Positions 16,501 to 25,654 of a stretch of 56,414 nt of DNA are shown here, piece by piece. The DNA comes from an uncultured Ruminococcus sp. (GTDB lineage Bacteria; Bacillota; Clostridia; Oscillospirales; Ruminococcaceae): contig CALGTV010000012.1 in NCBI GenBank assembly GCA_937902395.1, forward strand, positions 1 through 56,414, read 5' to 3'. Each line of letters opens with the position of its first letter. The first letter of the stretch is position 1. Below the pieces are notes generated by a model. It did no database searches. It was given only the letters and a program-made list of their open reading frames with translations, and was not told the origin of the DNA. Made by a program: the position numbers and the translations under genes.

Positions 16501-17182
16501 CTAAAACGTGAAGCGGCTTTTCATCTAAGTTTGCAAAGACCCATTCATTTTTAAGACCTCTGACACTGTTTGAAACCATACAGTCAATGTCGCCTGCCTG
16601 CATAGCCCTATACATAGCATCAAAGGTAGTATAATAGATAACATCATAAGAAAAGCTATGCTTTTTTGCATATTCTTCAAGGCACTTCTCCTTGTTTGAA
16701 TTGATAAGCATACCTATCCTTGCGCCGTCAAAGCTCAGAACATTACCTGCAACGAGCTTTTGTGAGTTACGGGGAGCTGTAAGAATGGTTTTTGACACAC
16801 CGATACTTTCAGCCGAAAACTTTGCAAATGAAATATAATCCTCATTATACGGCAGACCCGTTATCATATCAAGCTCACCGTTTTTTACCATCTCAACAGC
16901 TTTATTATAATCGTTGCCGATATCAACAAACTCATACTGCCAGTTTGTATAGCGCGACATATACATCAAGTATTCAAAGCCATAACCGCTTCTTACACCG
17001 CTACTATCAACCTCAAAGTAGCCGTCTGAATAAGCATAGCCAACCTTTACAGGACGCAGCGCAACTACCGAGCGCGCAGCAAAGGCAGGTATGAACATAC
17101 CGCTTACAAACCAAAGCGCGAGGATAAATACCAATATATATGAAAATATTCTTTTTGTAACACAAAATGTTGATTTATTCAT
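13541..17182 (-). CDS. Hybrid sensor histidine kinase with two SBP_bac_3-type sensor domains
   Basis: About 1213 residues. An N-terminal membrane or signal segment is followed by two periplasmic-binding-type domains: the first from VKVGYAYSDGYFEV (about 45-255), the second from LTAVVNPDRAPLSYF (about 290-505). Next come a membrane helix near 525-550, a PAS-like region, a HisKA domain with MSHEIRTPLNA (His711), an HATPase (VSNAIKFTP, GTGLGLSI), a receiver-like domain, and a C-terminal receiver with LMDVSMPVMDG (Asp1134). The first receiver (VLIDWFDEESF) lacks the usual motif spacing and looks degenerate. The ATG at 17182 has GGAG 7 bases upstream and is preferred over the in-frame TTG before it. 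The BvgS/EvgS-like layout implies sensing of an extracellular small solute. Confidence 0.92.
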   Translation of the reverse strand: MNKSTFCVTKRIFSYILVFILALWFVSGMFIPAFAARSVVALRPVKVGYAYSDGYFEVDSSGVRSGYGFEYLMYMSRYTNWQYEFVDIGNDYNKAVEMVKNGELDMITGLPYNEDYISFAKFSAESIGVSKTILTAPRNSQKLVAGNVLSFDGARIGMLINSNKEKCLEEYAKKHSFSYDVIYYTTFDAMYRAMQAGDIDCMVSNSVRGLKNEWVFANLDEKPLHVLVSDSAMGLIDEVNFALDSVKNDYPEIQGVLQDKYFTDEYAGSLMLSLAETQYLENLRASDSKLTAVVNPDRAPLSYFDENKKPCGILAEIEMKLEEVLALDIEIIYTENREQYLEIINAGYPTLVLDAPNDYNMEQNTHYRLTDSYIRMGISLVTRKDLSGDIKKLAVVKDASMLQEHEETFLSGREILYYKTHDECIEAVLSGEVDGYYCISYCGQRSVNSDRRHRLVLNHVSDFMYEYSIGILDKEDYNLVSVIDKALESISGPYIDNLAIKYNAVTQSSNIMDYMYDNPEVFAVVAFLVCAFVAMIIGLIIKIKNEKIINRNASELRRFITYVCNANASVAEVNLSTMKILWYTVDEENELVKTESDVVWDNFDENIHPDDFAQLTQKFDTVAARQLVASGGEFYFEARSKDSHGQYKWASFLLQGVEPDQYHPENFIMFKKDIDDVKRADELYKSTLRDALETARNASQAKGMFMSKMSHEIRTPLNAVLGYLSMAKDSRETKKKDEYISKCETAAKHLLGILNDVLDIASIESGKMKIAHEKFDIKELVTGIQTLFYSQAQAKGVELSVKVNNIYATTLIGDQLRVNQILINLVSNAIKFTPQGGKVMLCADQLTEQDGKVNFRFTVSDTGKGMSEEFIKKAFVPFEQESAGIAKNYGGTGLGLSITRNLVDLMHGVIDVTSKQGVGTTFTVHLAFDYVQTEEQKVKNGDLSAIRALVVLKNADDPEIALMFKRMGVKHTVVESGEEAVNQLKRRMNTVYEYNFVLIDWFDEESFKIAEQIRFDLSCQMPIAVICPLDISSVIDTAQKSGVDKLISMPVFQSAIFDLLVDSFGKYKIPQSDESYNVEGLRILLVEDNQMNLEIASDMLTKRGVIVECAENGEIAVEKFTNSPDGYYNAILMDVSMPVMDGYEATRRIRALERGYAKFIPIIAMTASAFTEDISEALLNGMDDHVSKPIDYDKLFLVLSRLGNLSKMGRNDN

Positions 17183-17264
17183 AATATTCTCCAACAATTT
17201 GAATATAAATTCACATATTTCCTACTAAATTGTATTTATTAACACAAATACCCACTTAGTAAAC

Positions 17265-17293
17265 ATTTTATCACAATTTGTTTATTAAGTCAA
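17265..17293 (-). promoter_or_regulatory. Promoter of the hybrid kinase-HPt operon
   Basis: On the minus strand TTGACT (17288-17293) and TAAAAT (17265-17270) have 17-bp spacing, about 80 bases before the start codon. Confidence 0.7.
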
Positions 17294-17384
17294 TAGTTTT
17301 GGCTGTTTTTATACAATTTTAATTCACACATTTTTAACATAGGTGGGATTTCGACAAGCTTTTCGGGAAAAAGCGGAATAATAG

Positions 17385-17421
17385 AAAAATTGCCGACAAT
17401 ATCATAAAAATACTGTCGGCT
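17385..17421 (-). terminator. Terminator of the GH3 gene
   Basis: On the minus strand GCCGACA pairs with TGTCGGC (17414-17420 with 17392-17398), followed by AATTTTT. It lies just after the GH3 stop codon. Confidence 0.75.
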
Positions 17422-17428
17422 AAAATCC

Positions 17429-19474
17429 TTATAATGAAACTATGATTTTTTGAACATCACAGCCGCATAGCTTTTGTGATAATTCATCAGGCTGACAAAC
17501 GCCTGCAAAAAGCTCGAATCTTTCAGATAAAACGGCTCTTTTACCGTCGTCTGTATACTCAAAAAATGCAGTATCGCTAAGGTCGATCGTCACTGTTTTT
17601 TCTTCATTTTTCAACAGTGTAACCCTTTCAAAGCCACAAAGGCGAGGATACTGCCCGGAGCTTTGAGGCTTGATATAAACTTCAACTACCTCATCAGTAT
17701 CAAAGCTGCCGATATTTTTAAGCGTCACCGTTGCCTTGTTATCAGCGTATGAAAGATTACAAAGCGAAATCTTTGAATAGGTAAGTCCATAACCGAATGG
17801 ATATAAAATATTATCCCTTGTATAGCGATAGGTTCTGCCATTCATCGAATAGTCTTCAAAATCAGGGAGCTGATCTGCTGTCTGATAGAAGGTAACAGGC
17901 AGTTTTCCTGACGGAGATACCTTACCAAAAATAATGTCTGCTAGCGCTTTACCGCCCATCTGACCTGGGTACCACGCGTGGATATACGCATCAGGCTCAG
18001 CCTCGATGTTGATAGCGCTGCCTGCGGCACTTACGATTACAGTAGGCTTTTTGAGCGCCATGATCTTTGAAATGAGAGTTCTCTGCGACTTTGGCAGTAA
18101 TAAATCAAGCTTATCGCCTGAAGCAAACTCGTTGCCTGTATCCCCCTCCTCACCCTCGAGCGTTGCGTCAAGCCCTACTATTAAAATAACGGCATCAGCA
18201 TTCTGAGCGCAAGCGACAGCCTCTGAATATCTGTCACCAGGGAGTGCGAGTCCCTGCAGCCTGTCACGATAGAGATGACAGCCCTGAGAATATAAAACTC
18301 TGCCCTCAAAAGCCTCGGCAATGCCTTCAGAGAAGGTGATGTATCTGTCGGCAGTACCCTCATAGTTACCTGTGAGCGCCTCGCGGCTGTCGGCGTTAGG
18401 GCCAATAACTGCGATAGTTTTATTCTTGTCATTTGCAAGCGGGAGTATACCGTTATTTTTCAAAAGCACCATTGACTTCTGGGCGCACTCTAACGATACC
18501 GCCTTATGCTCAGGGCATGAAATTGAGCTGTATGGAATATCGTCATACTCTGTTTTCTGGCCCATACCCAGCTTTAAACGTATCTCCATAGCTTTCAGGC
18601 AGGCGCGATCGATATCCTCTTCTGTCAAAAGCCCCTGCTCTAGTGCCTGAAGGATATGCAGATAGGTATTGCCGCAGTTGATGTCACAGCCTGTTTTCAG
18701 GGCAAGTGCCGCTGATTCTGGAGCGGTCGCAGTTACGTTATGGTGGGTATGAAAATCTCTTATCGCCCAGCAATCAGAAACAAAGTAGCCGTCAAAGCCC
18801 CATTCTGAAAGCTTTTTCATCAGCTTTTCTGACGCACACGCAGGCTCTGAGTTTACTCTGTTATAAGCGCCCATCACAGACATGACGTTTGCCTTTTTAA
18901 CAAGCTCTTCAAAGGCGAAAAGGTATGTTTCATACAAATCCTTTTCAGAAACTCTGGCATCAAACTCGTGACGGCGCGCTTCAGGACCTGAATGAACAGC
19001 ATAGTGCTTAGCGCAGGCGGCGGTTTTTCAAAACTCGCCCTGCCCTTGCATACCTTTTACATACTCCACACCTAGTGCAGCTGTGAGGTAAGGGTCTTCA
19101 CCGTACGTTTCGTGACCTCTGCCCCAGCGTGGGTCACGGAAGATGTTGATGTTAGGGCACCACATAGTAAGGCCCTTATAAATATCGTTATCCCCCTGGG
19201 CATGAGCATAGTTATACTTAGCGCGCGCTTCGGTTGATACTATATCGCCTACCCTTTTCATAAGCGGCTTATCAAACATAGCCGCCATACCGATGGCCTG
19301 CGGAAACATTGTAGCTGTACCCGCTCTTGCAACGCCATGCAAAGCCTCGTTCCACCAGTTATATGACGGGATAGAAAGTCTGTCAATAGCAGGCGCATCA
19401 TACTTGAGCTGTGACGCCTTTTCTTCAACGGTCATCTGATCAACAAGTTCTTTTGCTTTAGCCTTATAATCCAT
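17429..19474 (-). pseudogene. GH3 beta-glycosidase interrupted by an in-frame UGA
   Basis: A family 3 beta-glucosidase or beta-xylosidase of about 681 codons. The N-terminal part (19474 to 19031) carries the (alpha/beta)8 motifs WWNEALHG and DPRWGRGHETYGEDPYL. A TGA at 19028-19030 interrupts GQGEF-stop-KTAACAKHYAVHSG. Reading continues in the same frame through the remaining GH3 sequence: GFDGYFVSDC with the likely nucleophile Asp, GLDATLEGEEGD, YPFGYGLTYS and a fibronectin-III-like C-terminus. Relatives usually have Leu or Trp at this place, one base from TGA. Downstream internal ATGs exist (18937), but a product from there would lack half the barrel. A nonsense mutation or sequence error is most likely. 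AAGGAG precedes the start, and a terminator follows. Confidence 0.85.
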
Positions 19475-19529
19475 AATACTCTACCTTTCTCCTTAAAACA
19501 TTATTTATGTTATTCAGTACTACAGGGCT

Positions 19530-19551
19530 GGCGAGCAATGCTCGCCCCTAC
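19530..19551 (-). repeat. Palindromic intergenic repeat, GAGCA/TGCTC core
   Basis: GGCGAGCA-A-TGCTCGCC followed by CCTAC, the same variant as at 6757-6779. It sits between the glycosylase gene and the GH3 gene. Confidence 0.8.
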
Positions 19552-19561
19552 GGGTTGGGAG

Positions 19562-20077
19562 TCAATTGTGCATTGCCAAAATATATCTCCACTCTTTATC
19601 AACATCCGCTTTATCAGCGTAATTTATCCCGACACGCTTGTCGGTTTTGATTTCATAACGCTTGCCGTCATCAAAAATCGAAAGCTCGCCATCGACAAAA
19701 CTCTGCATATTCTGCTCTTTGTCGATTTTTAAGTATTTTGTGAGCTTTGCAGGGCCTTCATACCCCTCGCAGGCTCTTATCAAAACGCCCTGCGGATTAT
19801 CAATACCGCCGGTAATGACATTTACCAGCCAGTGCATACCATAACAGAGATAAACGTACACAGTGCCGCTTTTTGCATAAAGAGGCTCAGTTTTCTTTGT
19901 TCTGCCGCGGTGGGCATGGCAGGCGGTATCCTCTTCACCGCGATACGCCTCAGTCTGAGTTATGCGCAGAGAAAGCACCTCGCCCGAAGGCAGAGTATGC
20001 ACCAAAATTTTGCCCACCAGATCGGGCGCTACCTCTAAGCAATCTCTGTCAAAAAATTCAAATTCAAGTTTTTTCAT
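19562..20077 (-). CDS. 3-methyladenine/alkyladenine DNA glycosylase (AAG/MPG type)
   Basis: 171 residues of the AAG fold: FFDRDCLEVAPDLVGKILVH at the N-terminus, ITQTEAYRGEEDTACHAHRG containing the catalytic Glu region, and VYVYLCYGMHWLVNVI. It removes alkylated purines in base-excision repair. The ATG at 20077 lies 2 bases after the stop codon of rqcH, and an in-frame TTG overlapping that stop is an alternative start, so the two genes are coupled. It is the last gene of the run beginning with OPT or Nif3. The length is slightly shorter than the usual 190-200 residues, with a short C-terminus. Confidence 0.92.
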   Translation of the reverse strand: MKKLEFEFFDRDCLEVAPDLVGKILVHTLPSGEVLSLRITQTEAYRGEEDTACHAHRGRTKKTEPLYAKSGTVYVYLCYGMHWLVNVITGGIDNPQGVLIRACEGYEGPAKLTKYLKIDKEQNMQSFVDGELSIFDDGKRYEIKTDKRVGINYADKADVDKEWRYILAMHN

Positions 20078-20079
20078 AG

Positions 20080-21843
20080 TCAATTTCCCATTGTAAGATT
20101 TTTAATCTCCTCTTCGTCAGGCGTTACATAAACGGTATTCTGATTTGTAAAAATAACCATACCGGGCTTTGCGCCGTTTGGCTTTTTAACAAATCTTACC
20201 TGAGTATAATCTACAGGCACCTGAGATGAGTTTTTCGCCTTTGAGTTAAAAGCGGCTATCCTTGCCGCCTGCAGAATTGTCTGGTCAGGCACATTCTCGC
20301 CCTCGGTTAAAATGATAACGTGAGAGCCTGGGATATTATGAGTATGAAGCCATATATCAGTTTTTTCGCTCTGCTTTAGAGTAAGCTTGTCATTCTGAAT
20401 ATTGTTTCTGCCTGCCAGAATCACAAAGCCGTCGGTCGACTTATACATCAAAGGCTTTGGCTCTTTGATTTTTTGTTTCTGGCTTACCTTGTGAACATAT
20501 CCGCCCATAGCCAGCTCCTCACGAAGTGCTACTACCTCGCTTTCTGTTTTACAGCGCGATAATGCATCAAATACGCTCTCGATATAGATAAGCTCCTGCT
20601 CTGACTCGGCAATGAGCTTGGTGAGCATCTTCTCTTTTGTATCGAGCTTTTTGTATTCGTTATAATATTTCTGCGCATTCTGCGAAGGGTTTAAACGCTT
20701 GTCAAGCGCTATTGTCACCGAAGGGTAACCCTCTTCATAGAAGTTTTCGAGCGTAATTTTTGCCATTCCCTTCTCTAGTCTATAGATATTAGACATTAAA
20801 AGGTCACCGTATACCTTATACTTTTCACGGTCACGGCATTCTATGAGCTCCTGCTTTTGAAGGGCGGTCTTTCTTGAAATACGCTCTGTTAAGTTTATTA
20901 CAGTTTTGAACAGATCAGCACTCTTTTGCTTTATACGCGCGAGGGTATCACGCTCTGAATAATAGTAATCCAAAAGCTCTGACGGCGACAAAAACTCCTT
21001 TGTAGTCATAAGCGTGCCATACTGATTTATCTGGCAAAACGCAAAATCCTTCAAAAGCCCCGATTTATCCTTTAGAGTATAATACTTATTTTCGTTATTT
21101 ATAAGCTCATTGGCTGTCTTTTTGAGATAAAAGCGCAGACGGGTTATACACTCATCTGAAAGCTCATTACAAAAAGCCTCACTGCCTTTTGCACTATAAA
21201 ACTCAGCCTCTCTTGCAAACACAGGGGATATGCCCTCAATACAAGCCATAATTCCCTTTGATAAAGGCAAGGTCTTTTCACAAAGGCTCGATATCAAAGT
21301 ATCAAGCTCCCCGTCATCTGTCATTGAAAACAAGGATAGCTTTTTCTCCTTTGGCGGCGCTTCATAGCGCATACCCGGGAGCACCATACGAACGCTAGAA
21401 AGCTCCTGACCTACCCTTTTTATACTATCGATAATTTTACCCTCTGAGTTTATGAGCATTAAGTTTGAATGACGCCCCATAATCTCGATAGTTAAGGTAA
21501 ACTCAACCTTTTCGCCAAGCTCGTTTGCTGACAAAAGCTCAAAGCTTAAAATTCGCTCCTGACCATCCTGAGAAAGCGCTAATACTTTTGCGTTTGACAG
21601 ATGCTTTCTAAGGAGCATACAAAACATTGGCGGCACCGAAGGCGCTTCGTAGCTCTCTTTTGTAAAATGCACCCTTGCCGCCCCCGCCGAGGTTGAGATA
21701 AATACCTTTTTAGAGCCGTGAGGGGTTCTGAATGTAAGCAGTATTTCATCCTTTGAAAGCTGCTGTATCTTATCAATTCTGCAGCCTACAAGAATACTCA
21801 TTTCTTCTCTCAGCTTTTGCAGAAAAACTCCGTCTAATGCCAT
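20080..21843 (-). CDS. rqcH: Ribosome quality control factor RqcH (NFACT/FbpA family)
   Basis: 587 residues with NFACT domain order. NFACT-N (MALDGVFLQKLREEM, FISTSAGAARVHFT, EIMGRHSNLMLI) comes first, then a helix-hairpin-helix and coiled-coil middle (about 250-440) and C-terminal NFACT-R (VILAGRNNIQND, DIWLHTHNIPGSHVII). RqcH binds obstructed 50S subunits and recruits Ala-tRNA to add C-terminal alanine tails to stalled peptides. Older annotations call it fibronectin-binding protein. It lies 9 bases after the Nif3-like gene and overlaps the start region of the glycosylase gene, so it is in an operon. Confidence 0.95.
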   Translation of the reverse strand: MALDGVFLQKLREEMSILVGCRIDKIQQLSKDEILLTFRTPHGSKKVFISTSAGAARVHFTKESYEAPSVPPMFCMLLRKHLSNAKVLALSQDGQERILSFELLSANELGEKVEFTLTIEIMGRHSNLMLINSEGKIIDSIKRVGQELSSVRMVLPGMRYEAPPKEKKLSLFSMTDDGELDTLISSLCEKTLPLSKGIMACIEGISPVFAREAEFYSAKGSEAFCNELSDECITRLRFYLKKTANELINNENKYYTLKDKSGLLKDFAFCQINQYGTLMTTKEFLSPSELLDYYYSERDTLARIKQKSADLFKTVINLTERISRKTALQKQELIECRDREKYKVYGDLLMSNIYRLEKGMAKITLENFYEEGYPSVTIALDKRLNPSQNAQKYYNEYKKLDTKEKMLTKLIAESEQELIYIESVFDALSRCKTESEVVALREELAMGGYVHKVSQKQKIKEPKPLMYKSTDGFVILAGRNNIQNDKLTLKQSEKTDIWLHTHNIPGSHVIILTEGENVPDQTILQAARIAAFNSKAKNSSQVPVDYTQVRFVKKPNGAKPGMVIFTNQNTVYVTPDEEEIKNLTMGN

Positions 21844-21852
21844 AATTTCTCC

Positions 21853-22608
21853 TTAAAATACATAACTCAGTGGGTCACCCGTTGCAGAAATATCGCACTG
21901 CACTAAAGGCTCTATTACGCTTTTTAAATATGGCAGACAGATATTTTCTGTATGGAAATGCCCTGCGTCGATAAGGGTAAGCCCTGCGCGCTGGGCGTCA
22001 ATAAAGTCAGAATGCTTGACGTCGCCCGTGATATACGCGTCCACTCCCAGAGCGATTGCGATAGGCGTATTACAGCTTGCCCCACCCGAGCAGACAGCAA
22101 CGGTCTGAATAGTTTTTTTACTGTCAACATAGCGCACTACTGTATTGCCGTAAGCGCTCTTTACACGCTCACAAAGCTCTCTGGCTGTCATCGGCTGACA
22201 CTTGCAGATTTTGCCGTAACCGTTGTTTTCTGACTTTTCTTCTAAAATCTTACCAGTATTTTCAAAGCCCAGAAGCTGACACATAATGTCAGATACCCCG
22301 CCCTTTGCCATATCAAGATTTGTATGAGCGGCAATATGTGAGATACCGTTTTTCAAAAGCCTGCCCTCTACTGTTTTGTCAGATAAAGTATAAAGAGGGT
22401 TGAAAATAAGCGGATGATGGGTAACTATCAGGTCATAGCCGCCTTCTATTGCCTCATCGCAAACATCACTTGTTATATCAAGAGCGAGCAAAACCTTTTT
22501 ATCGCCTACCTGAGCTCTGATAGCGGCAACCTGTTCATCTATGAACGCGGAAGCCAGTTCAGGCGTAGTGATACGTGCCATTGTTTCTGGTCTTTTGTTT
22601 GAATCCAT
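21853..22608 (-). CDS. Nif3-like dinuclear metal protein, N-terminally divergent
   Basis: 251 residues with the Nif3/YqfO-type pattern: KKVLLALDIT, GYDLIVTHHPLIF with the metal-binding histidine pair, GISHIAAHTNLDMA, and DAGHFHTENICLPYL near the C-terminus. Family members usually have an N-terminal EDWDNVGLQV-type segment. Here that segment is replaced by about 35 residues (MDSNKRPETMARITTPELA) with no such motif. The start is well supported by GGAGGAAATATT before the ATG. The biochemical role is poorly known in the family. Tight spacing to rqcH suggests coexpression. Confidence 0.88.
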   Translation of the reverse strand: MDSNKRPETMARITTPELASAFIDEQVAAIRAQVGDKKVLLALDITSDVCDEAIEGGYDLIVTHHPLIFNPLYTLSDKTVEGRLLKNGISHIAAHTNLDMAKGGVSDIMCQLLGFENTGKILEEKSENNGYGKICKCQPMTARELCERVKSAYGNTVVRYVDSKKTIQTVAVCSGGASCNTPIAIALGVDAYITGDVKHSDFIDAQRAGLTLIDAGHFHTENICLPYLKSVIEPLVQCDISATGDPLSYVF

Positions 22609-22692
22609 AATATTTCCTCCTTTAACGGCGAAGAATGAAGCCGGGATATATATACCGATTCTGTCGTCATTGACAGAAAAGTATAACGTTAA

Positions 22693-23061
22693 TTATTTGT
22701 CAGACGGAGTTTCAGCTGATTTGCATGTGATGAAATTATTTGTTTCAAGTGTACGTATAAACATTGAAAGTCTTTCATAAAGGGGCAGAGCTTTTTCTCC
22801 GAAGTGCTCCTCTACAGGTTTACCAATGTCAAAAACAGTTTTTTCTCCGTCAATCTGAAGCCATATGAAGCTTCCCATTTCATCGAGATGAATATGGGAA
22901 ATCTTCGGCTTTTTAATAAGTTTCTGGGCGATTTTGTTGGCAATTCCCTTATTTTCCATATGCAGTGTAACAAGTCCGTCATCTTCAACAGACCATTGTA
23001 TTTCCTGATTTTTCACGGGAATTTTTTCAACAAAATTTTCGCCTTTGTTTTTACTTTTCAT
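22693..23061 (-). CDS. PqqD-like protein overlapping the OPT transporter gene
   Basis: 122 residues. The central part (LIKKPKISHIHLDEMGSFIW, then DGEKTVFDIGKPVEEHFGEKA) has the PqqD winged-helix pattern, a fold that binds peptide substrates of radical SAM peptide maturases. The ATG overlaps the 3' end of the OPT gene by 11 bases, so the two are coupled. No radical SAM peptide maturase is in the neighbourhood. A cytosolic partner of the transporter, perhaps contacting its peptide cargo, is speculation based on gene overlap. Confidence 0.78.
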   Translation of the reverse strand: MKSKNKGENFVEKIPVKNQEIQWSVEDDGLVTLHMENKGIANKIAQKLIKKPKISHIHLDEMGSFIWLQIDGEKTVFDIGKPVEEHFGEKALPLYERLSMFIRTLETNNFITCKSAETPSDK

Positions 23062-24997
23062 TGGATTTAGTCACCTTTGCAGGCTTTTTCCAAATGGAAA
23101 ATTTCAGAAGTGAGAGTATGATAAGTGCGAACAATACAAGGCTTGAAGCTGTTGAAGCCCATTCGGGAAGATTTATCATATCGGAGATATCGATAACCTT
23201 ATCGATTTCAAATACAGCAAGGAGAGCGATGAGAACGCCTACAAGACCCTCACCTGCAATCATGCCTGAGCTGAAAAGGATACCGTCGTTGATAATGTCC
23301 TTTTTGCGCTGTTCGCCGATTTTATCAGTTTTCATCTTGTCGAAGATAAGACGGATAATGCCGCCTACCATAATACAAGCGTTAAGATGAACAGGGAGAT
23401 AAACACCGATAGCGAAAGGAAGTACGGGAATACCGATAACTTCAATAAGAACTGCGATAAATACGCCGATAAATACAAGATTCCATGGGAGGTCAGCACT
23501 CATAACACCCTCAACAATCATCTTCATAAGAGTTGCCTGAGGTGCAGGGAGCTCATCCGTACCGAAACCGAAAGAGGAATCAAGAAGGTAGAGAGTAACT
23601 CCGATAGAAAGAGCAGCCGCAACAACACCGATAATTTCGCCGTACTGCTGTTTTTTAGGTGTAGAACCAAGGATATATCCTGTTTTGAGGTCCTGAGATG
23701 TATCGCCTGCGATAGCAGCAACGATACAGATTACAGAACCGATAGCGATAGCAGCTGTCATGCCTGCTGCGCCGCTTTGACCTGTCATTTTGAGGATAAG
23801 TGTAGAAATAAGGAGTGTAGCGATTGCCATGCCTGAAACAGGGTTGTTACTGCTTCCTACAAGACCAACCATTCTTGAAGAAACGGTTGCAAAGAAGAAG
23901 CCGAATACTACAATAATAAATGCACCGAGAAGTGATACAGGAATTGCAGGGATAAGCCACACAAGAAGAGTGAGTATAACGATAGCACCAATAACTACTT
24001 TTATATTTATATCCTGAGATGTTCTGTCGTTGGATTTCACACCTGACTTATCGCTCATGCTCTTGATAGCGTCCCTGAATGTGCGGATAATAAGGGGAAG
24101 TGACTTGACAAGGCTGATAATACCGCCTGCTGCAAGAGCTCCTGCACCGATGTAGCGCACGTAATTGCTCCAGATACCCGATGCGCCCTGAGCTGCAAAA
24201 ATTTCGCCGATAGAAGCTTCTGTGCTGGGGTACATAACAACGTTCTCGCCGAAAAGAACGATAAGGGGAATAAGTACAAGCCAGCTGAGAACACCGCCTG
24301 AGAACATGTAGGAGGAAATTCTGAATCCGCAGATATAACCTACGCTCATTACAGCTGGATATATCTGAGTACCGATTTCACCGGCAAAGCCTTTAACTTT
24401 AAAAGCAACTTCGCCTGGCACAGCCTTTAATCCGTCGATTATAAGCTTGAATACAGCCGCAAATCCCATACCTGCAAATACGGTTGAAGCGCTTGCGCCT
24501 CCGTTTTCTCCTGCAAGGAGAATTTCAGCACATGCTGTACCCTCGGGATAGGGGAGGGTGCCGTGTTCCTTAACGATAAGGGCATTTCTCAGAGGTACCA
24601 TAAAGAAGATACCGAGAAGTCCGCCGATAAGAGAAATAAGTGTGATTTCAAGGATTCCGGGCTTGTCCGTAACACCGTCCTTTGCCCAGAGGAAAAGAGC
24701 AGGAAGTGTAAATATTGTACCTGCCGCAAGTGATTCACCTGCTGAGCCGACTGTCTGAACTACGTTGCTTTCGAGAATTGAGTTTCTTTTTAGAAGAACT
24801 CTGATAACGCCCATGGCAATAACTGCCGCAGGAATAGAGGCTGAAACGGTCATACCAACTCTTAATCCTAAATAAGCGTTTGCCGCGCCGAAAATAATGG
24901 CGAGAAGTATACCCATAAATATTGAAGTAAAGGTAAGTTCGGGAGTTACCTTATCCGCGGGTATGTAGGGTTTGAATTCTTTTGTTTTGTTTTCCAT
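23051..24997 (-). CDS. OPT-family oligopeptide transporter
   Basis: About 648 residues with some 14-16 hydrophobic segments. It has the bacterial OPT/Opp1-type N-terminus (ELTFTSIFMGILLAIIFGAANAYLGLRVGMTVSASIPAAV), the segment LPYPEGTACAEILLAGE, and GDTSQDLKTGYILGSTP in the middle. The family imports small peptides or metal-chelate complexes by proton coupling. The ATG at 24997 was chosen because TTGGAG is 6 bases upstream; two in-frame ATGs at 25000 and 25039 are alternatives. The leader is about 260 bases from a well-formed promoter (25266-25294). The next gene is the overlapping PqqD-like gene. Confidence 0.92.
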   Translation of the reverse strand: MENKTKEFKPYIPADKVTPELTFTSIFMGILLAIIFGAANAYLGLRVGMTVSASIPAAVIAMGVIRVLLKRNSILESNVVQTVGSAGESLAAGTIFTLPALFLWAKDGVTDKPGILEITLISLIGGLLGIFFMVPLRNALIVKEHGTLPYPEGTACAEILLAGENGGASASTVFAGMGFAAVFKLIIDGLKAVPGEVAFKVKGFAGEIGTQIYPAVMSVGYICGFRISSYMFSGGVLSWLVLIPLIVLFGENVVMYPSTEASIGEIFAAQGASGIWSNYVRYIGAGALAAGGIISLVKSLPLIIRTFRDAIKSMSDKSGVKSNDRTSQDINIKVVIGAIVILTLLVWLIPAIPVSLLGAFIIVVFGFFFATVSSRMVGLVGSSNNPVSGMAIATLLISTLILKMTGQSGAAGMTAAIAIGSVICIVAAIAGDTSQDLKTGYILGSTPKKQQYGEIIGVVAAALSIGVTLYLLDSSFGFGTDELPAPQATLMKMIVEGVMSADLPWNLVFIGVFIAVLIEVIGIPVLPFAIGVYLPVHLNACIMVGGIIRLIFDKMKTDKIGEQRKKDIINDGILFSSGMIAGEGLVGVLIALLAVFEIDKVIDISDMINLPEWASTASSLVLFALIILSLLKFSIWKKPAKVTKSNEK

Positions 24998-25265
24998 CAT
25001 CGTCTCCAATCTGCTTTGTGATTTTACGTCCTGATTCATTTTGACGTAATTATAAGCTTGTTTTTTATTTGAAAGTGTAGTAATAATTGTGCAGAAAATT
25101 ATAATACAATTTCAAAATGCGGTACTGTTTAAGGCCGTGAAAGGTTGTTCGGTATCGGCGAAAGCGACAAATGTTCCGTATTTTTGGCAATAATTCGGAA
25201 ATTTTGCGCAGTAAAACAACATTTTAATGCTCTGCGTCGACCATAACAGCATATAATACCTTATA

Positions 25266-25294
25266 ATTATAGCAGTTTTTTGTTAGAATTTCAA
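25266..25294 (-). promoter_or_regulatory. Promoter of the OPT-PqqD operon
   Basis: On the minus strand TTGAAA (25289-25294) and TATAAT (25266-25271) have 17-bp spacing. It predicts a long leader, about 25259 to 24998, in which I see no known riboswitch. The neighbouring stretch 25295-25620 is AT-rich and I see no gene in it. Confidence 0.7.
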
Positions 25295-25621
25295 GGGGGG
25301 AGAACAAGGATAACTATAAAATTTTTGTGACTTAAATATGTACATTTTGTGATGAATGTGGAATTTATTGTTTTCTTAAAGAAGATTTTCTTATTGTAGA
25401 AATTTGATTTATGATACATACCCCTCTCACTAATAGTCTAAAACGGGGCTTTTTCCAACGGAAAAATGTTGATTATTGAAAAATAATTTTTATTTTCTAC
25501 TTTTTCACTAATTACCAACACTCAAAACTGTTGATATTATACTAAAAATAGTGTTATATCTTCTAACTGTATCTATCATATCTTTTATTTATATTGCGTT
25601 AGTTTAATATAACAAAATTGA

Positions 25622-25650
25622 TTGACATAGGTTTAACAAAGTGATATAAT
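25622..25650 (+). promoter_or_regulatory. Consensus promoter of the TM1266-hydG operon
   Basis: TTGACA (25622-25627) and TATAAT (25645-25650) are perfect, with 17-bp spacing. Confidence 0.85.
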
Positions 25651-25654
25651 GTAA

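Noticed and set aside
19028..19030. Selenocysteine UGA in the GH3 gene
   Set aside because: The position is structural in GH3 enzymes, no SECIS-like element is evident, and relatives carry ordinary residues.
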